Part shown: positions 19,135-28,259 of the stretch, one piece after another
Layout: every line of letters starts with the position of its first letter
Numbering within the stretch: position 1 is the stretch's first letter
From: an uncultured Clostridia bacterium
GTDB taxonomy: Bacteria > Bacillota > Clostridia > Christensenellales > Aristaeellaceae
Assembly (NCBI GenBank): GCA_945948915.1
Contig: CAMFCQ010000007.1
Span: forward strand, 1-64,000
Length of the DNA stretch: 64,000 nt
Direction of reading: 5' to 3'
The notes under the pieces: model-generated
Databases searched by the model: none
Told to the model about the DNA's origin: nothing
The model's input: only the letters and a program-made list of their open reading frames with translations
Position numbers and translations under genes: made by a program

Positions 19135-19265
19135 TGCAAAGGCGCAAAACATGTCTGTGAGAAGAGGAACTCCTTCGCAAACGGCAGGTACGGCAGTTGC
19201 CCGCCGTGCCCATTGGCTCATGCAGCCCGGAGGGTTCCATGAGCGCGGAGCCTCTGTCTTTCGTT
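19135..19265 (-). ncRNA. Structured 5' leader of AOR operon; candidate Moco/Tuco riboswitch
   Basis: Minus-strand GAGGCTCCGCGCTCATGgaaCCCtccGGGctgCATGAGCCAATGGGCACGGCGGGCAACTGCCGTACC...GAAGGAGTTCCTC; nested complementary segments upstream of Moco/W-dependent genes; family assignment uncertain. Confidence 0.4.
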
Positions 19266-19401
19266 TGTCCGTATTTTAACATAACGGGAAACTCGCGTCA
19301 AGCGCAGGCGGGAACATAGATCCCATTATTTGATGTGGTCAATTTCCAGCATACAAAGCGCCGCGGCGCTGTCCCTTCGGACCGCACCGCGGCGTCTACA
19401 T

Positions 19402-20532
19402 TTACATTCTGATGATTTCGTACTCGCGCACGCCCAGACCGATCTTCTCGGCATGCTCCAGGCAGCTGCGCCACTCGGAGTTCGGCGTGGAGTTGGTGAA
19501 CGGATCGCCCCAGTCCGCAAAGCCCGGCTTGCGCAGGTTGTCCCACAGCTGGCTGCCCGGCAGCGCCTGCTGGTCCAGGCACGCGTCCACGCACGCCTGA
19601 TCCAGCGCCAGCGGATCGAAGGAGGCGAACATGCCGATGTCCGGCAGGATCGGGGCGTCGTTCTCGCAGTGGCAGTCGCAGTTCGGGGAGATGTCCTGCA
19701 CGAGCGAGATGTGGAAGCTCGGGCGGCCATCGACGACCGCCTTCGCGTACTCGGCCATGCGGCAGTTGAGCACGGCGTTGGCGTTGTCGCTGACGAAGTG
19801 GATCGCGTCAAAGTTGCACGCACCCAGGCAGCGGCCGCAGCCAAGGCACTTGTCCGGGTTGATGTGCATCTTGCGATTCTTCTCGTCAAAGACCAGGCCA
19901 TCGTTGGCGCACAGCCTCTGGCAGAGCCTGCAGCCGCGGCAGCTCTCCTCCTCGACAACCGGCTTGCCGTCGTTGTGCTGCTCGGCCTTGCCGGCGCGGG
20001 AGCCGCAGCCCATGCCGATGTTCTTGATCGCGCCGCCGAAGCCGGTAGCCTCGTGCCCCTTGAAGTGGGTGAGACTGATGAACACGTCCGCGTCCATCAC
20101 CGCGCGGCCGATCTTCGCGCGCTTGACGTATTCGCCGCCATGAACCGGCACCTCCACATCATCCGTGCCCTTGAGGCCGTCGCCGATAAGAATCGGGCAG
20201 CCGACGGTCAGCGGCGTGAAGCCGTTCTCCCAGGCGCACTGCAGGTGCTCCAGCGCGTTCTTGCGGCTGCCCGGATAGAGCGTGTTGCAGTCCGTCAGGT
20301 ACGGCTTGCCGCCCAGCTCGCGGACCACGTCCGCCACCGCGCGGGCGTAGTTGGGGCGCAGAAAGCTGAGGTTGCCCAGCTCGCCGAAGTGCATCTTGAT
20401 CGCCACGAACTTGCCGTCCATGTCGATCTGGCCGATGCCCGCCTTGCGAATGAGCTTCTTGAGCTTGTTGGTCAGGCCGTCGCCGTTGGCCACGGTGCGG
20501 AAATCCGTAAAATACACCTTTGCCTTTTCCAT
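19402..20532 (-). CDS. DUF362 family protein with 4Fe-4S clusters
   Basis: KIGRAVMDADVFISLTHFKGHEATGFGGAIKNIGMG; CRGCRLCQRLC, CLGCGRCLGAC. Confidence 0.9.
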   Translation of the reverse strand: MEKAKVYFTDFRTVANGDGLTNKLKKLIRKAGIGQIDMDGKFVAIKMHFGELGNLSFLRPNYARAVADVVRELGGKPYLTDCNTLYPGSRKNALEHLQCAWENGFTPLTVGCPILIGDGLKGTDDVEVPVHGGEYVKRAKIGRAVMDADVFISLTHFKGHEATGFGGAIKNIGMGCGSRAGKAEQHNDGKPVVEEESCRGCRLCQRLCANDGLVFDEKNRKMHINPDKCLGCGRCLGACNFDAIHFVSDNANAVLNCRMAEYAKAVVDGRPSFHISLVQDISPNCDCHCENDAPILPDIGMFASFDPLALDQACVDACLDQQALPGSQLWDNLRKPGFADWGDPFTNSTPNSEWRSCLEHAEKIGLGVREYEIIRM

Positions 20533-20583
20533 ATGCTTCTTCCTCCCGGTTGTGTTGAGTTCATTATAGCGTTCTTCCGTACA

Positions 20584-21501
20584 TCAAGCAACAAAAATCA
20601 TGGACAGCGCCATCATCAGCACCAGGCTGACGGCGATGGAGGCGGAGTTGGTGAAGCTCGCCAGCGCCGTGTCGCTGCGGCAGCGGTCAGTATAGATCGG
20701 CGAGAGGCTGGACAGCGGCCCGAAGCACAGCACAACCAGCGCCTGACGGATCACCAGGGCAAACGGCGTGAGGAAGTAGCACGCCAGCGCGAACACAGCG
20801 GCCATCGCATAGCGCACGCCCAGCTCGCGCGCCGCCTCGGCCAGCTTCGTCCTGTCGCCAGCCGGCTCGAACATCATGCCGATCATCAGCATCGCGATGA
20901 ACGCATTCGCGTTGGCTGCCGGCTGCACAATCGTATACACCGCCTCAGGAAGCCGCACGTTCAGCGCCATCAGCAGGAACACGATCAGATAGGTGTCAAA
21001 CGGCGCGGACCTGAGGAACTTCATCAGGATATCCCCGATGCTCTCGCGCGCCTCGCCGCCGGTTTTCAGCAGCGTGGAGGTCAGCGCGTACGCGCCGCCG
21101 GTCATCATCACCGCGTTGCCCACGTCAAACATGCAGGCCGCCACCACGCCCGTGCTGCCGAAGAAGGCCTCAATCAGCGGCAGGGAGAAGCAGCCGATGT
21201 TGTAGCCGCCTATGTTGATCATCCGGTAGGCGCGCAGGCGCGTATCGACGCCGGGCGTCGCCAGATACATCAGAATCGGCGGCAGCAGGGTGCACACGAA
21301 GCTGATGCCCACGATGACAAACATCTGCGGATCTCTCGAAAAGCTGCTGAACGCGCGCACGATCGTGCACGGCAGCGTGATGTTGATCATGATCCTGGAC
21401 ATCAGCCTGTAATCTTCCCGGCCGAAGAATCCCGCGCACTTGAGCGTATAGCCCAGCACAATCAGCAGCACATAGCTGATCGGCTTGATCAGGTAGTTCA
21501 T
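20584..21501 (-). CDS. AEC family transporter (auxin efflux carrier)
   Basis: Ten-TM hydrophobicity; LGYTLKCAGFFGREDYRLMSRIMINITLPCTIVRAF. Confidence 0.82.
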   Translation of the reverse strand: MNYLIKPISYVLLIVLGYTLKCAGFFGREDYRLMSRIMINITLPCTIVRAFSSFSRDPQMFVIVGISFVCTLLPPILMYLATPGVDTRLRAYRMINIGGYNIGCFSLPLIEAFFGSTGVVAACMFDVGNAVMMTGGAYALTSTLLKTGGEARESIGDILMKFLRSAPFDTYLIVFLLMALNVRLPEAVYTIVQPAANANAFIAMLMIGMMFEPAGDRTKLAEAARELGVRYAMAAVFALACYFLTPFALVIRQALVVLCFGPLSSLSPIYTDRCRSDTALASFTNSASIAVSLVLMMALSMIFVA

Positions 21502-21577
21502 TGTTTATCCCCCGTATGCCCGCGCGCAAAGGCGGGCCGTGCCTGCTGCACAGCCTCTGCGCAATTCCCTACACGTC

Positions 21578-21608
21578 AAAAAATCCCGGGATTTCTCCCG
21601 GGAAGTTT
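21578..21608 (-). terminator. Rho-independent terminator of hup
   Basis: TTCCCGGGAGAAATCCCGGGATTTTTT on minus strand. Confidence 0.85.
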
Positions 21609-21614
21609 TCCTGA

Positions 21615-21890
21615 TCAGCCCTCGACAGCTTCCTTGAGCGCCTTGCCCGGCTTGAACATCGGAGAGCGGCGCGCGCCGATCTGGATCTCCTCACCGGTCT
21701 TGGGGTTGCGCGCCTTGCGCGCCGGACGCTCCTTGACCTCAAATGCGCCAAAGCCCACGATCTGGACCTTCTCGCCGTTCTTGAGGCTCTCGGCAATGAT
21801 GTCGCTCATCGCGCAAACGGCAGCCTCGGCATCCTTGCGGGTCAGGCCCGCCTTCGCGGCGATCGCCGCGCTCAGTTCGTTCTTATTCAT
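21615..21890 (-). CDS. hup: HU family DNA-binding protein
   Basis: MNKNELSAAIAAKAGLTRKDAEAAV...GFGAFEVKERPARKARNPKTGEEIQI; track start at 22118 is too early. Confidence 0.96.
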   Translation of the reverse strand: MNKNELSAAIAAKAGLTRKDAEAAVCAMSDIIAESLKNGEKVQIVGFGAFEVKERPARKARNPKTGEEIQIGARRSPMFKPGKALKEAVEG

Positions 21891-22011
21891 GGTACGATAT
21901 TTCCTCCTTAACAGGTCCCTCCGCGCTGCCTTCTGCCAGGTCAGCCGGAAGACGACTAAACCATATTCTACATGCTTTCCTGCATTCACGCAAGAGGGAA
22001 CGTGCCATTTC

Positions 22012-23400
22012 TTAAAATTTTCTCGAAGAATCAGGCTTTTTCTCCTCTTCACGCAGGCGCTCGATGTTTGCCGTGATCGCGCTGCGAAGCGCAGTCTCCG
22101 CGTCCAGGTCCATCGCATGCGCCGCCGCGCACAGGCTCATCAGCGCCGCACCCAATTCCGCCTCGCCCGCGCCCGTCTCTGCCAGCGCGCCGACCGCGCC
22201 GCGCGCGTCCTCCATCGCCGCCTGGAGGGTGCGCTTCACCCCCTTGGCCTGCTGCTCGCGGCGCACGGCCTTCTGCGCCCGCATGAGCGCCGGCAGCGAG
22301 GGCGCGATGTCCAGCACGCGCTCCAGCGCGGTCTGTTCGCCGCGCTCCTTCTTCTTCGCGTTCTCCCAGACGGAGGTGACCGCCTGCGCGCTGTCCGCCT
22401 TGGCCTTGCCGAAGACGTGCTCATGGCGGGTGATCATCTTGTGCGCCGCCATGCTCGTCACGTCGCGGTCGGTAAACGCCCGGTGCTCCGCGCCGATGCA
22501 GCTGTTGAGCACCACCTGCAGCAGCACGTCGCCCAGCTCATCCGCGATCTTCATGTCGTCGTCGCCGTCCATGGCCTCGGCCGCCTCACAGGCCTCCTCG
22601 ATCATGTACTGACGCAGCGTGTGGTGCGTCTGCGCACGGTCCCACGGGCAGCCGCCGGGGCCGCGCAGGCGGGCGATGACCTCCACAAAGTCCTCGTAGG
22701 TCGCGCGGCTGCGCTCGTACACGCTCACACGCGGCACCAGCACCGCCGTGCGGTGGTCGTAGTGTGCCTGCCGGTCAAGCTCGCACAGACGGATGGGCCG
22801 GGCCGCGGTGCCCGGCTGCGCGGCGTTTTCAAGGAAGTACACCGTCATCTCGTCGTCAAACAGATCGGAGAGCCAGAGCTTCACATCCGAGGCGAGATAC
22901 CGGTTGTCGATCTCGGTGATGACCTGCGGGCTGTCCGCCTGCACGCGCATCTCCTGCACCGACAGCGCCGTGACCGTGCGCAGGTTTTCCGTGTTCACGC
23001 CGAAGGGGATCACTGCGCACGCCGCGCAATCCGCCAGCGACACGCCGCCCACCACGCGCAGCGCCATGTCCTTGGGCAGCGCAGCGGCCAGCGCGCGCAC
23101 CGTCGCGTCGCTGCCCGGCTCGCTGACCGCATAGCACAGGCTTTCGCACGCCGCAGCCTTCTTCACCAGCGCGGCCGCGGCCATGCTGCACAGCTCGTCA
23201 AAGTCCTCGCTGCGCTCATAGAGCGCGTCCAGCGTCTGATACTTTACACCCTGCTGCGTGAGCACCTCGGCCGCGCCGTGGCGCGCCGTGCGCAGCACCA
23301 GCGCGTCCGCCTGCCGCATCGCCGCCAGCGCGCCCATGGTGAGCATCTCGCCGCTGTCCGGTCCCAGCGCCGCTATGGTTATGATGTGTGTATTGTCCAT
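22012..23400 (-). CDS. mazG: YabN-type tetrapyrrole methylase / MazG nucleoside triphosphate pyrophosphohydrolase fusion
   Basis: C-terminal RLRGPGGCPWDRAQTHHTLRQYMIEEACEAAEAMDGDDDMKIADELGDVLLQVV; N-terminal methylase-like domain. Confidence 0.92.
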   Translation of the reverse strand: MDNTHIITIAALGPDSGEMLTMGALAAMRQADALVLRTARHGAAEVLTQQGVKYQTLDALYERSEDFDELCSMAAAALVKKAAACESLCYAVSEPGSDATVRALAAALPKDMALRVVGGVSLADCAACAVIPFGVNTENLRTVTALSVQEMRVQADSPQVITEIDNRYLASDVKLWLSDLFDDEMTVYFLENAAQPGTAARPIRLCELDRQAHYDHRTAVLVPRVSVYERSRATYEDFVEVIARLRGPGGCPWDRAQTHHTLRQYMIEEACEAAEAMDGDDDMKIADELGDVLLQVVLNSCIGAEHRAFTDRDVTSMAAHKMITRHEHVFGKAKADSAQAVTSVWENAKKKERGEQTALERVLDIAPSLPALMRAQKAVRREQQAKGVKRTLQAAMEDARGAVGALAETGAGEAELGAALMSLCAAAHAMDLDAETALRSAITANIERLREEEKKPDSSRKF

Positions 23401-23463
23401 GTCCTATTCTCCCCAATGACACAGTGTTCACGCTGCAGAATGCATGGTGCTTGCAACGTCGTT

Positions 23464-23859
23464 TTGCTGCATAAGGATGCTAAAGCTAATTAACAAGATA
23501 CTTAAATTGAATTCGCTGCTGAAGGGAAACGCGCTCCGCTGGGGCCAGAGAGACTGGGGGGAGTTTCGATTCTCCCCCCAAGCCTCTCTGGACTCTCCTT
23601 CCCCCCTGCAAACGACCAGGACTGTGGTCCTGGACCTGGGGCTGTATGAAAAACTTTGCAAATCCCCATGGGTCCAGGGTCGCAACCCTGGTCGTCTGGG
23701 GAGGGGGATGGGAGGTCCAGGAGGGTCTGGGGAGGGCATCGAAACCCTCCCCGACCCTTCTGGCCCCAGCGGAGCGCGTCTCCCTAAAGCAACGAATTCA
23801 TTCAAAGCATCATCAAGCACTTGATTCCCTTGATGAACATTAGCTCCCTTATGCTGTAA
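23464..23859. repeat. Large (~315-395 bp) nested inverted repeat element
   Basis: Arms TGAATTCG.TGCT...GGGA.ACGCGCTCCGCTGGGGCCAGA / TCTGGCCCCAGCGGAGCGCGTCTCCC...CGAATTCA; inner hairpins GACCAGGACTGTGGTCCTGGACC and GGTCCAGGGTCGCAACCCTGGTCGTC. Confidence 0.9.
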
Positions 23860-23884
23860 AAAAGCAGGCTCACCGCCTGCTTGA
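23859..23884 (-). terminator. Rho-independent terminator of GT2 gene
   Basis: AAGCAGGCGGTGAGCCTGCTTTTTT on minus strand. Confidence 0.8.
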
Positions 23885-23889
23885 TGGGA

Positions 23890-24846
23890 TTACTTGTTGA
23901 GCACGCTCTCGATGATGAAGCGCGGGCGGTGCTTGGTCTCCTTGTAGATCTTGCCGACGTACTCGCCGACCACGCCCAGGCTCAGCAGCTGAATGCCGCC
24001 GATGAGCCAGATGGAGCCCATCAGACTGGTCCAACCGGCGGAGGTGTGGCCCGTCAGCTTGGCAATCAGCGCGTAGACCAGCATGACCAGGCTCACCAGG
24101 AACACAATCACGCCGAGGGAGAAGACCATGCGGATCGGCTTGACGGAGAAGGACGTGATGCCGTCCGCCGCAAAGGCGAGCATCTTCTTGAGCGGATACT
24201 TGCTCTCGCCGGCAAAGCGCTCCGCGCGCTCGTAGGTCACAGTCGTCCACTTGTAGCCGATCTGCGGGACGATGCCGCGCAGGAACAGGTTCACCTCGCC
24301 AAACTGCGCCAGGCCCTCGACCGCGCGGCGGCTCATCAGGCGGTAGTCCGCATGGTTGAAGACGATGTCCACGCCCAGCGCCTTCATCACCTTGTAAAAG
24401 CCCTCGGCGGTGAAGCGCTTGAAGAAGGTATCGGTGTCGCGTTTGCTGCGCACGCCGTAGACCACCTCGTAGCCCTCGTGGTAATGATCCACCATCGCAT
24501 CGACGGCGTTGATGTCGTCCTGCAGGTCCGCATCCATGGAGATGATCATGTCCGCGTAGTTGACCGCCGTCAGCAGGCCTGCCAACAGCGCGTTCTGATG
24601 ACCGCGGTTGCGGGAGAGGTTCACGCCGGAGAAGATGTCCGGCTCCTGCTCGTGAAGCCGGCTGATGATCGGCCAGGTATTGTCGCTGGAGCCGTCGTTG
24701 ACGAACATGATGCGGCTCTTGTCGCTGATCTTGCCCTGTGCGCGCAGCGCGAGCACCTTTTCCTTCAGGCGCCTGCTGGTCTCCGGCAGCACCTCCTGCT
24801 CCTTGTAGCAGGGGACGACGATATACAGGGTGTTGTTTTCGTTCAT
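23890..24846 (-). CDS. Glycosyltransferase family 2 with C-terminal TMs (GtrB/DPM1-like)
   Basis: LYIVVPCYKEQEVLPETS...FVNDGSSDNTWPII...NRGHQNALLAGL...SMDADLQDD. Confidence 0.93.
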   Translation of the reverse strand: MNENNTLYIVVPCYKEQEVLPETSRRLKEKVLALRAQGKISDKSRIMFVNDGSSDNTWPIISRLHEQEPDIFSGVNLSRNRGHQNALLAGLLTAVNYADMIISMDADLQDDINAVDAMVDHYHEGYEVVYGVRSKRDTDTFFKRFTAEGFYKVMKALGVDIVFNHADYRLMSRRAVEGLAQFGEVNLFLRGIVPQIGYKWTTVTYERAERFAGESKYPLKKMLAFAADGITSFSVKPIRMVFSLGVIVFLVSLVMLVYALIAKLTGHTSAGWTSLMGSIWLIGGIQLLSLGVVGEYVGKIYKETKHRPRFIIESVLNK

Positions 24847-24896
24847 CTGTGATTCCTTTCTGCCGCTTTGGCAAATCGCATCCGCTTGCCTGCGGA

Positions 24897-25670
24897 TTAC
24901 ATCGGACTGCCGTTGCCCGGCTGCTGGCCCTGGCCCAGCAGATTGTCGCGCAGGCCGGCCAGCTCGCTGGCGCTGCGGGAAAGCGCGGCAGCCGCGCCGG
25001 AGAGCATCTTGTCCACGTGCACGCAGGCCTGATTGTAGATGCTGTCCGCGTCCTTCTCGGCGCGCTCACGCGTCTCCATGGCGTAGGCCTGGGCGCGGCG
25101 GGAGATTTCGTTTTCGTCCACCAGCTTCTGCGCCTGCTGCTGCGCGGCGAAGACGATCTGCTCGGCGCGGGTGTTGGCGTCCGCGAGGATGGCGTTGGCG
25201 TCTTCCTGGGCACGGCGGCGGGTCTCCTTGTCAAAGGCCTCGGCCTCGGCTTCAATCTCGTCCTTGAACTTGCGCGCCTTGGTCACCGTGTCGTTGTAGA
25301 TTTTGTCCGCGTCGTCCGCCGTCTTGTCCGCGCGCATCTTCGCCTCGTCGATGATGCGCTGGCTGGCGGTGAGCACGCTCTGCGCCTGCGAGACGGACTT
25401 GGGCAGCGCGATGCGCAGCTGACCGATCAGGTCGGCCATCTCGCTGGCGTCCACCACGCACATGTTCTTCTTGAGCGGAACTCTGTACGCGTCGCTGAGC
25501 GTGCGCTCGATCACGTCGATCACGCGCAGCGTCTGGCCGATGCTCTCCGCGCCAACCTGTGCCTGTTCACGGCGCAGCGGGCGATCCTGCGCCGCGGGTG
25601 CCTGCCCCTGCAGGGCCGCGGGGATGCCCTGTGCCTCGCGCGTTTGCTCCATCTGATCATTGCGTTCCAT
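24897..25670 (-). CDS. Coiled-coil protein (ATP synthase b/DivIVA-like), adjacent to coaD
   Basis: Long helical segment KADKTADDADKIYNDTVTKARKFKDEIEAEAEAFDKETRRRAQ. Confidence 0.6.
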   Translation of the reverse strand: MERNDQMEQTREAQGIPAALQGQAPAAQDRPLRREQAQVGAESIGQTLRVIDVIERTLSDAYRVPLKKNMCVVDASEMADLIGQLRIALPKSVSQAQSVLTASQRIIDEAKMRADKTADDADKIYNDTVTKARKFKDEIEAEAEAFDKETRRRAQEDANAILADANTRAEQIVFAAQQQAQKLVDENEISRRAQAYAMETRERAEKDADSIYNQACVHVDKMLSGAAAALSRSASELAGLRDNLLGQGQQPGNGSPM

Positions 25671-26170
25671 TAGGGTTCCTCCTCTTCGCCGCCTTCGCCC
25701 GCAAGCGCCGCGCGGATGTCCTGCGCAAGCCCTTCGGGCACCAGGCTGTCAATGTCGCCGCCGAATGCCGCAATCTGGCGGACGATGCTCGATGATATGC
25801 CGGCGCACGTCTCGGAAGTCGTCATCAGCAGCGTTTCCACGCCGCCGAGCATCCGGTTGATCTGCGCCATACTGTATTCGGATTCAAAATCGCCCAGCGG
25901 CCGCACGCCGCGCACAAGGCAGCTCGCGCCGTATGCCCTCGCGCAGTCAACCGTCAGGCCGCTGCCGGTCACGATGCGGACGTTGCTCAGCTGCTTGCAC
26001 GCCTTCTCAAGCAGCCGCACGCGGCCGCTGACCGGAATCGCCCCGCGCTTGTCCGGGTTGTGCAGCACCGCGACGATCAGCTCATCGCACAGCGCGCTCG
26101 CCCGGGTGATGATATCAAGATGCCCGCGGGTCACCGGGTCAAAGCTGCCCGGATACATCATGCGCATCAT
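25670..26170 (-). CDS. coaD: Phosphopantetheine adenylyltransferase
   Basis: YPGSFDPVTRGHLDIITRAS...ISSSIVRQIAAFGGDI. Confidence 0.97.
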   Translation of the reverse strand: MMRMMYPGSFDPVTRGHLDIITRASALCDELIVAVLHNPDKRGAIPVSGRVRLLEKACKQLSNVRIVTGSGLTVDCARAYGASCLVRGVRPLGDFESEYSMAQINRMLGGVETLLMTTSETCAGISSSIVRQIAAFGGDIDSLVPEGLAQDIRAALAGEGGEEEEP

Positions 26171-26739
26171 GGTTTTTCCTCCTGCCCGCGCGTCATGCGG
26201 CGCACCAGCGTGATCTCCGTGTCGCCGTATTTGCGCAGGTCGTACGCCTCAAAGCGCAGATCCAGCAGCGGCGGCATGCCGCGCCTGTGCTCCACGACAA
26301 TGAGGAAGCTGTCGGAAAGCAGCCCCTTGTCATAGAGTTCCGCGCACATTTCGCCGGTATTCTCCATCCTGTACGGCGGATCGATGAACACCACGTCAAA
26401 CCGCTGCCCCTCGCGCGCAAGCTGCGCCAGGGCCTGCTGATAGTCCCGGGCAATCAGGCGGCACTGCGCGCCAAGGCGCGAGGTCTCCATGTTCTTTCGG
26501 ATCGCCTGGCAGGCGTCCCGGTCCATGTCGATGAGCACTGCCTCCTGCGCGCCGCGGCTGACCGCCTCCAGCGCCAGCGCGCCCGTGCCGGCAAACAGAT
26601 CCAGCACGCGCGTGTCCTGCAGATCCCAGCGGATGATGTTGAACAGCGACTCGCGCACAAACTCCTGCGTTGGGCGGGTCTTGCTGCCCGCCGGCGCGAC
26701 AAGCGAGCGCCCGCGCGCCGATCCGCCGATGATTCTCAT
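26167..26739 (-). CDS. rsmD: 16S rRNA (guanine966-N2)-methyltransferase
   Basis: MRIIGGSARGRSLVAPAGSKTRPTQEFVRESLFNI; DPPY motif; overlaps coaD. Confidence 0.96.
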   Translation of the reverse strand: MRIIGGSARGRSLVAPAGSKTRPTQEFVRESLFNIIRWDLQDTRVLDLFAGTGALALEAVSRGAQEAVLIDMDRDACQAIRKNMETSRLGAQCRLIARDYQQALAQLAREGQRFDVVFIDPPYRMENTGEMCAELYDKGLLSDSFLIVVEHRRGMPPLLDLRFEAYDLRKYGDTEITLVRRMTRGQEEKP

Positions 26740-26797
26740 CGTGTCAACCTGCTCCTTTGATTGGTATCCCGTGTTTTCTCAGTTTTCCATTATATCA

Positions 26798-26826
26798 GAG
26801 AAAGCAGGGCAAATCAACCCTGCTCC
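26798..26826 (-). terminator. Rho-independent terminator
   Basis: AGCAGGGttgatttgCCCTGCTTTCTC on minus strand. Confidence 0.6.
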
Positions 26827-26831
26827 CCGGA

Positions 26832-27674
26832 TCAGATGAGTTCCTTCTTCTTGTGCTCCTCTTTCTGGTGGCCGTAGTGCACCTGGCCCTGCGCGCCGGT
26901 GAGCTCCTCAACGAGGCTGCTCTTCTGCGCCTTGCGCACGGCGGCCTTTTTCGCGCGGCGGTTGGCCTTCTCCTGCTTGCGGTTGACCCTCGGGCCGCAC
27001 AGATAGCCGATCACATAGGCCAGCGGATAGCTGGCCAGCAGCAGCGGCGACAGCCTGTCAATCGTCGCGCCCATGCGCTGCGGATCGCTGAAGAAGTTGA
27101 TGAAGACCATCTCCGGCAGGCGCACCAGCATACGCATCCAATCAAGCGCCGTCAGGCTCTGCTGCGCGGTGTACGCGCCCAGCGGCGCAAACAGATCGCT
27201 GCGGCTGCCGTAGGTGTCCGTCATCCAGGCGGGCAGGTCCTGCAGCGTATAGGTGTACTCCTTCGCCGACAGCGCGACGATCACCGCCAGCGCCAGCGGC
27301 ACGCCAAAGACCACCAGCGACGCGCATACCGCCTTGAGCGGATGATAGCAGGCCGCGTCATCCTTGCTTTCCAGCGCGACGCCCTTGGCCTCCAGGCTGA
27401 CATAGTTCCGGCTGGCGGACGCGTCCTGCGCGCCCTTCACCAGGCCCTCGTTCACATACAGCAGCAGCAGGCCGGAGACGATCAGCGCAGACAGCGCGAC
27501 GCGCAGCCATACCGTTCCTACGCCCTGCAGCGCGCTGAACATGAGGCCCAGCACGACGACGGCCAGCAGCAGCACGGCCAGTCTGCCGGCCATCGGCAGC
27601 ACCGGCGCGCCCCAGCGCTTCGCCCTGCGCAGCGGCTTTTTCTTCCTGTTCTTCTTCGTCTTTTCCGTCGCCAT
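26832..27674 (-). CDS. Multi-TM membrane protein of unknown function
   Basis: Hydrophobic segments flanked by Lys-rich termini; SD GGAGGAAATGAC. Confidence 0.6.
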   Translation of the reverse strand: MATEKTKKNRKKKPLRRAKRWGAPVLPMAGRLAVLLLAVVVLGLMFSALQGVGTVWLRVALSALIVSGLLLLYVNEGLVKGAQDASASRNYVSLEAKGVALESKDDAACYHPLKAVCASLVVFGVPLALAVIVALSAKEYTYTLQDLPAWMTDTYGSRSDLFAPLGAYTAQQSLTALDWMRMLVRLPEMVFINFFSDPQRMGATIDRLSPLLLASYPLAYVIGYLCGPRVNRKQEKANRRAKKAAVRKAQKSSLVEELTGAQGQVHYGHQKEEHKKKELI

Positions 27675-27695
27675 GTCATTTCCTCCTGTGTTCGC

Positions 27696-28259
27696 TTACT
27701 TGCCGCCCGTGCAGATCGTCCCGCCGGGCAAAATGATGCAGTTCATGCGCACGTCGTGCGCCTGCGCCGGCACGCGGTCAGCCAGCGCAAAGTCGTGGCA
27801 AATGCCCACGCGCAGCGCCTTCGTGCCCGCCAGAAACCGGTCGTAGTAGCCGCCGCCCTGACCCAGCCGCCCGCCCGACGCGTCAAACGCCGTGCCCGGC
27901 ACGAGGATCAGGTCGATCTCCTTCGGATCAACTACCTCGCAGCCCGCCTGCGGCTCCATCACGCCGTACGCGCCCGGGATCAGCTGCGACAGGCCGCTTA
28001 CCCGCCGCGCCGTCATCACGCCGGGGCCCTCGCACCGGGGCAGCAGCAGCGTCTTCCCCTGCGAGAGCACGTCTTCCATCACCGGCGCCAGATCAAGCTC
28101 TCCCCGGCAGGCCATGTAAGCCATCACGCTGCGCGCCCTGCCATACGGCGCAAACGCGCGCACGCGCCCCAGGACCGCCAGCGACGCCTGCCGCTGCGCC
28201 CGGTCAGAGAGCGCCCTTCGCTGCGCGCGCATGGCGCTTCTCATGTCATCCTTATTCAT
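27696..28259 (-). CDS. 5-formyltetrahydrofolate cyclo-ligase family protein
   Basis: DLILVPGTAFDASGGRLGQGGGYYDRFL signature. Confidence 0.93.
   Translation of the reverse strand: MNKDDMRSAMRAQRRALSDRAQRQASLAVLGRVRAFAPYGRARSVMAYMACRGELDLAPVMEDVLSQGKTLLLPRCEGPGVMTARRVSGLSQLIPGAYGVMEPQAGCEVVDPKEIDLILVPGTAFDASGGRLGQGGGYYDRFLAGTKALRVGICHDFALADRVPAQAHDVRMNCIILPGGTICTGGK

Noticed and set aside
19330-23493. 1387-aa plus-strand ORF
   Set aside because: Runs antisense across DUF362, AEC, hup and mazG genes, which have clear family motifs; stop-free only because of high-GC third positions.
23428-23824. 126/130-aa ORFs on both strands
   Set aside because: They lie in the large palindrome, so both strands mirror each other; no SD or family motif.
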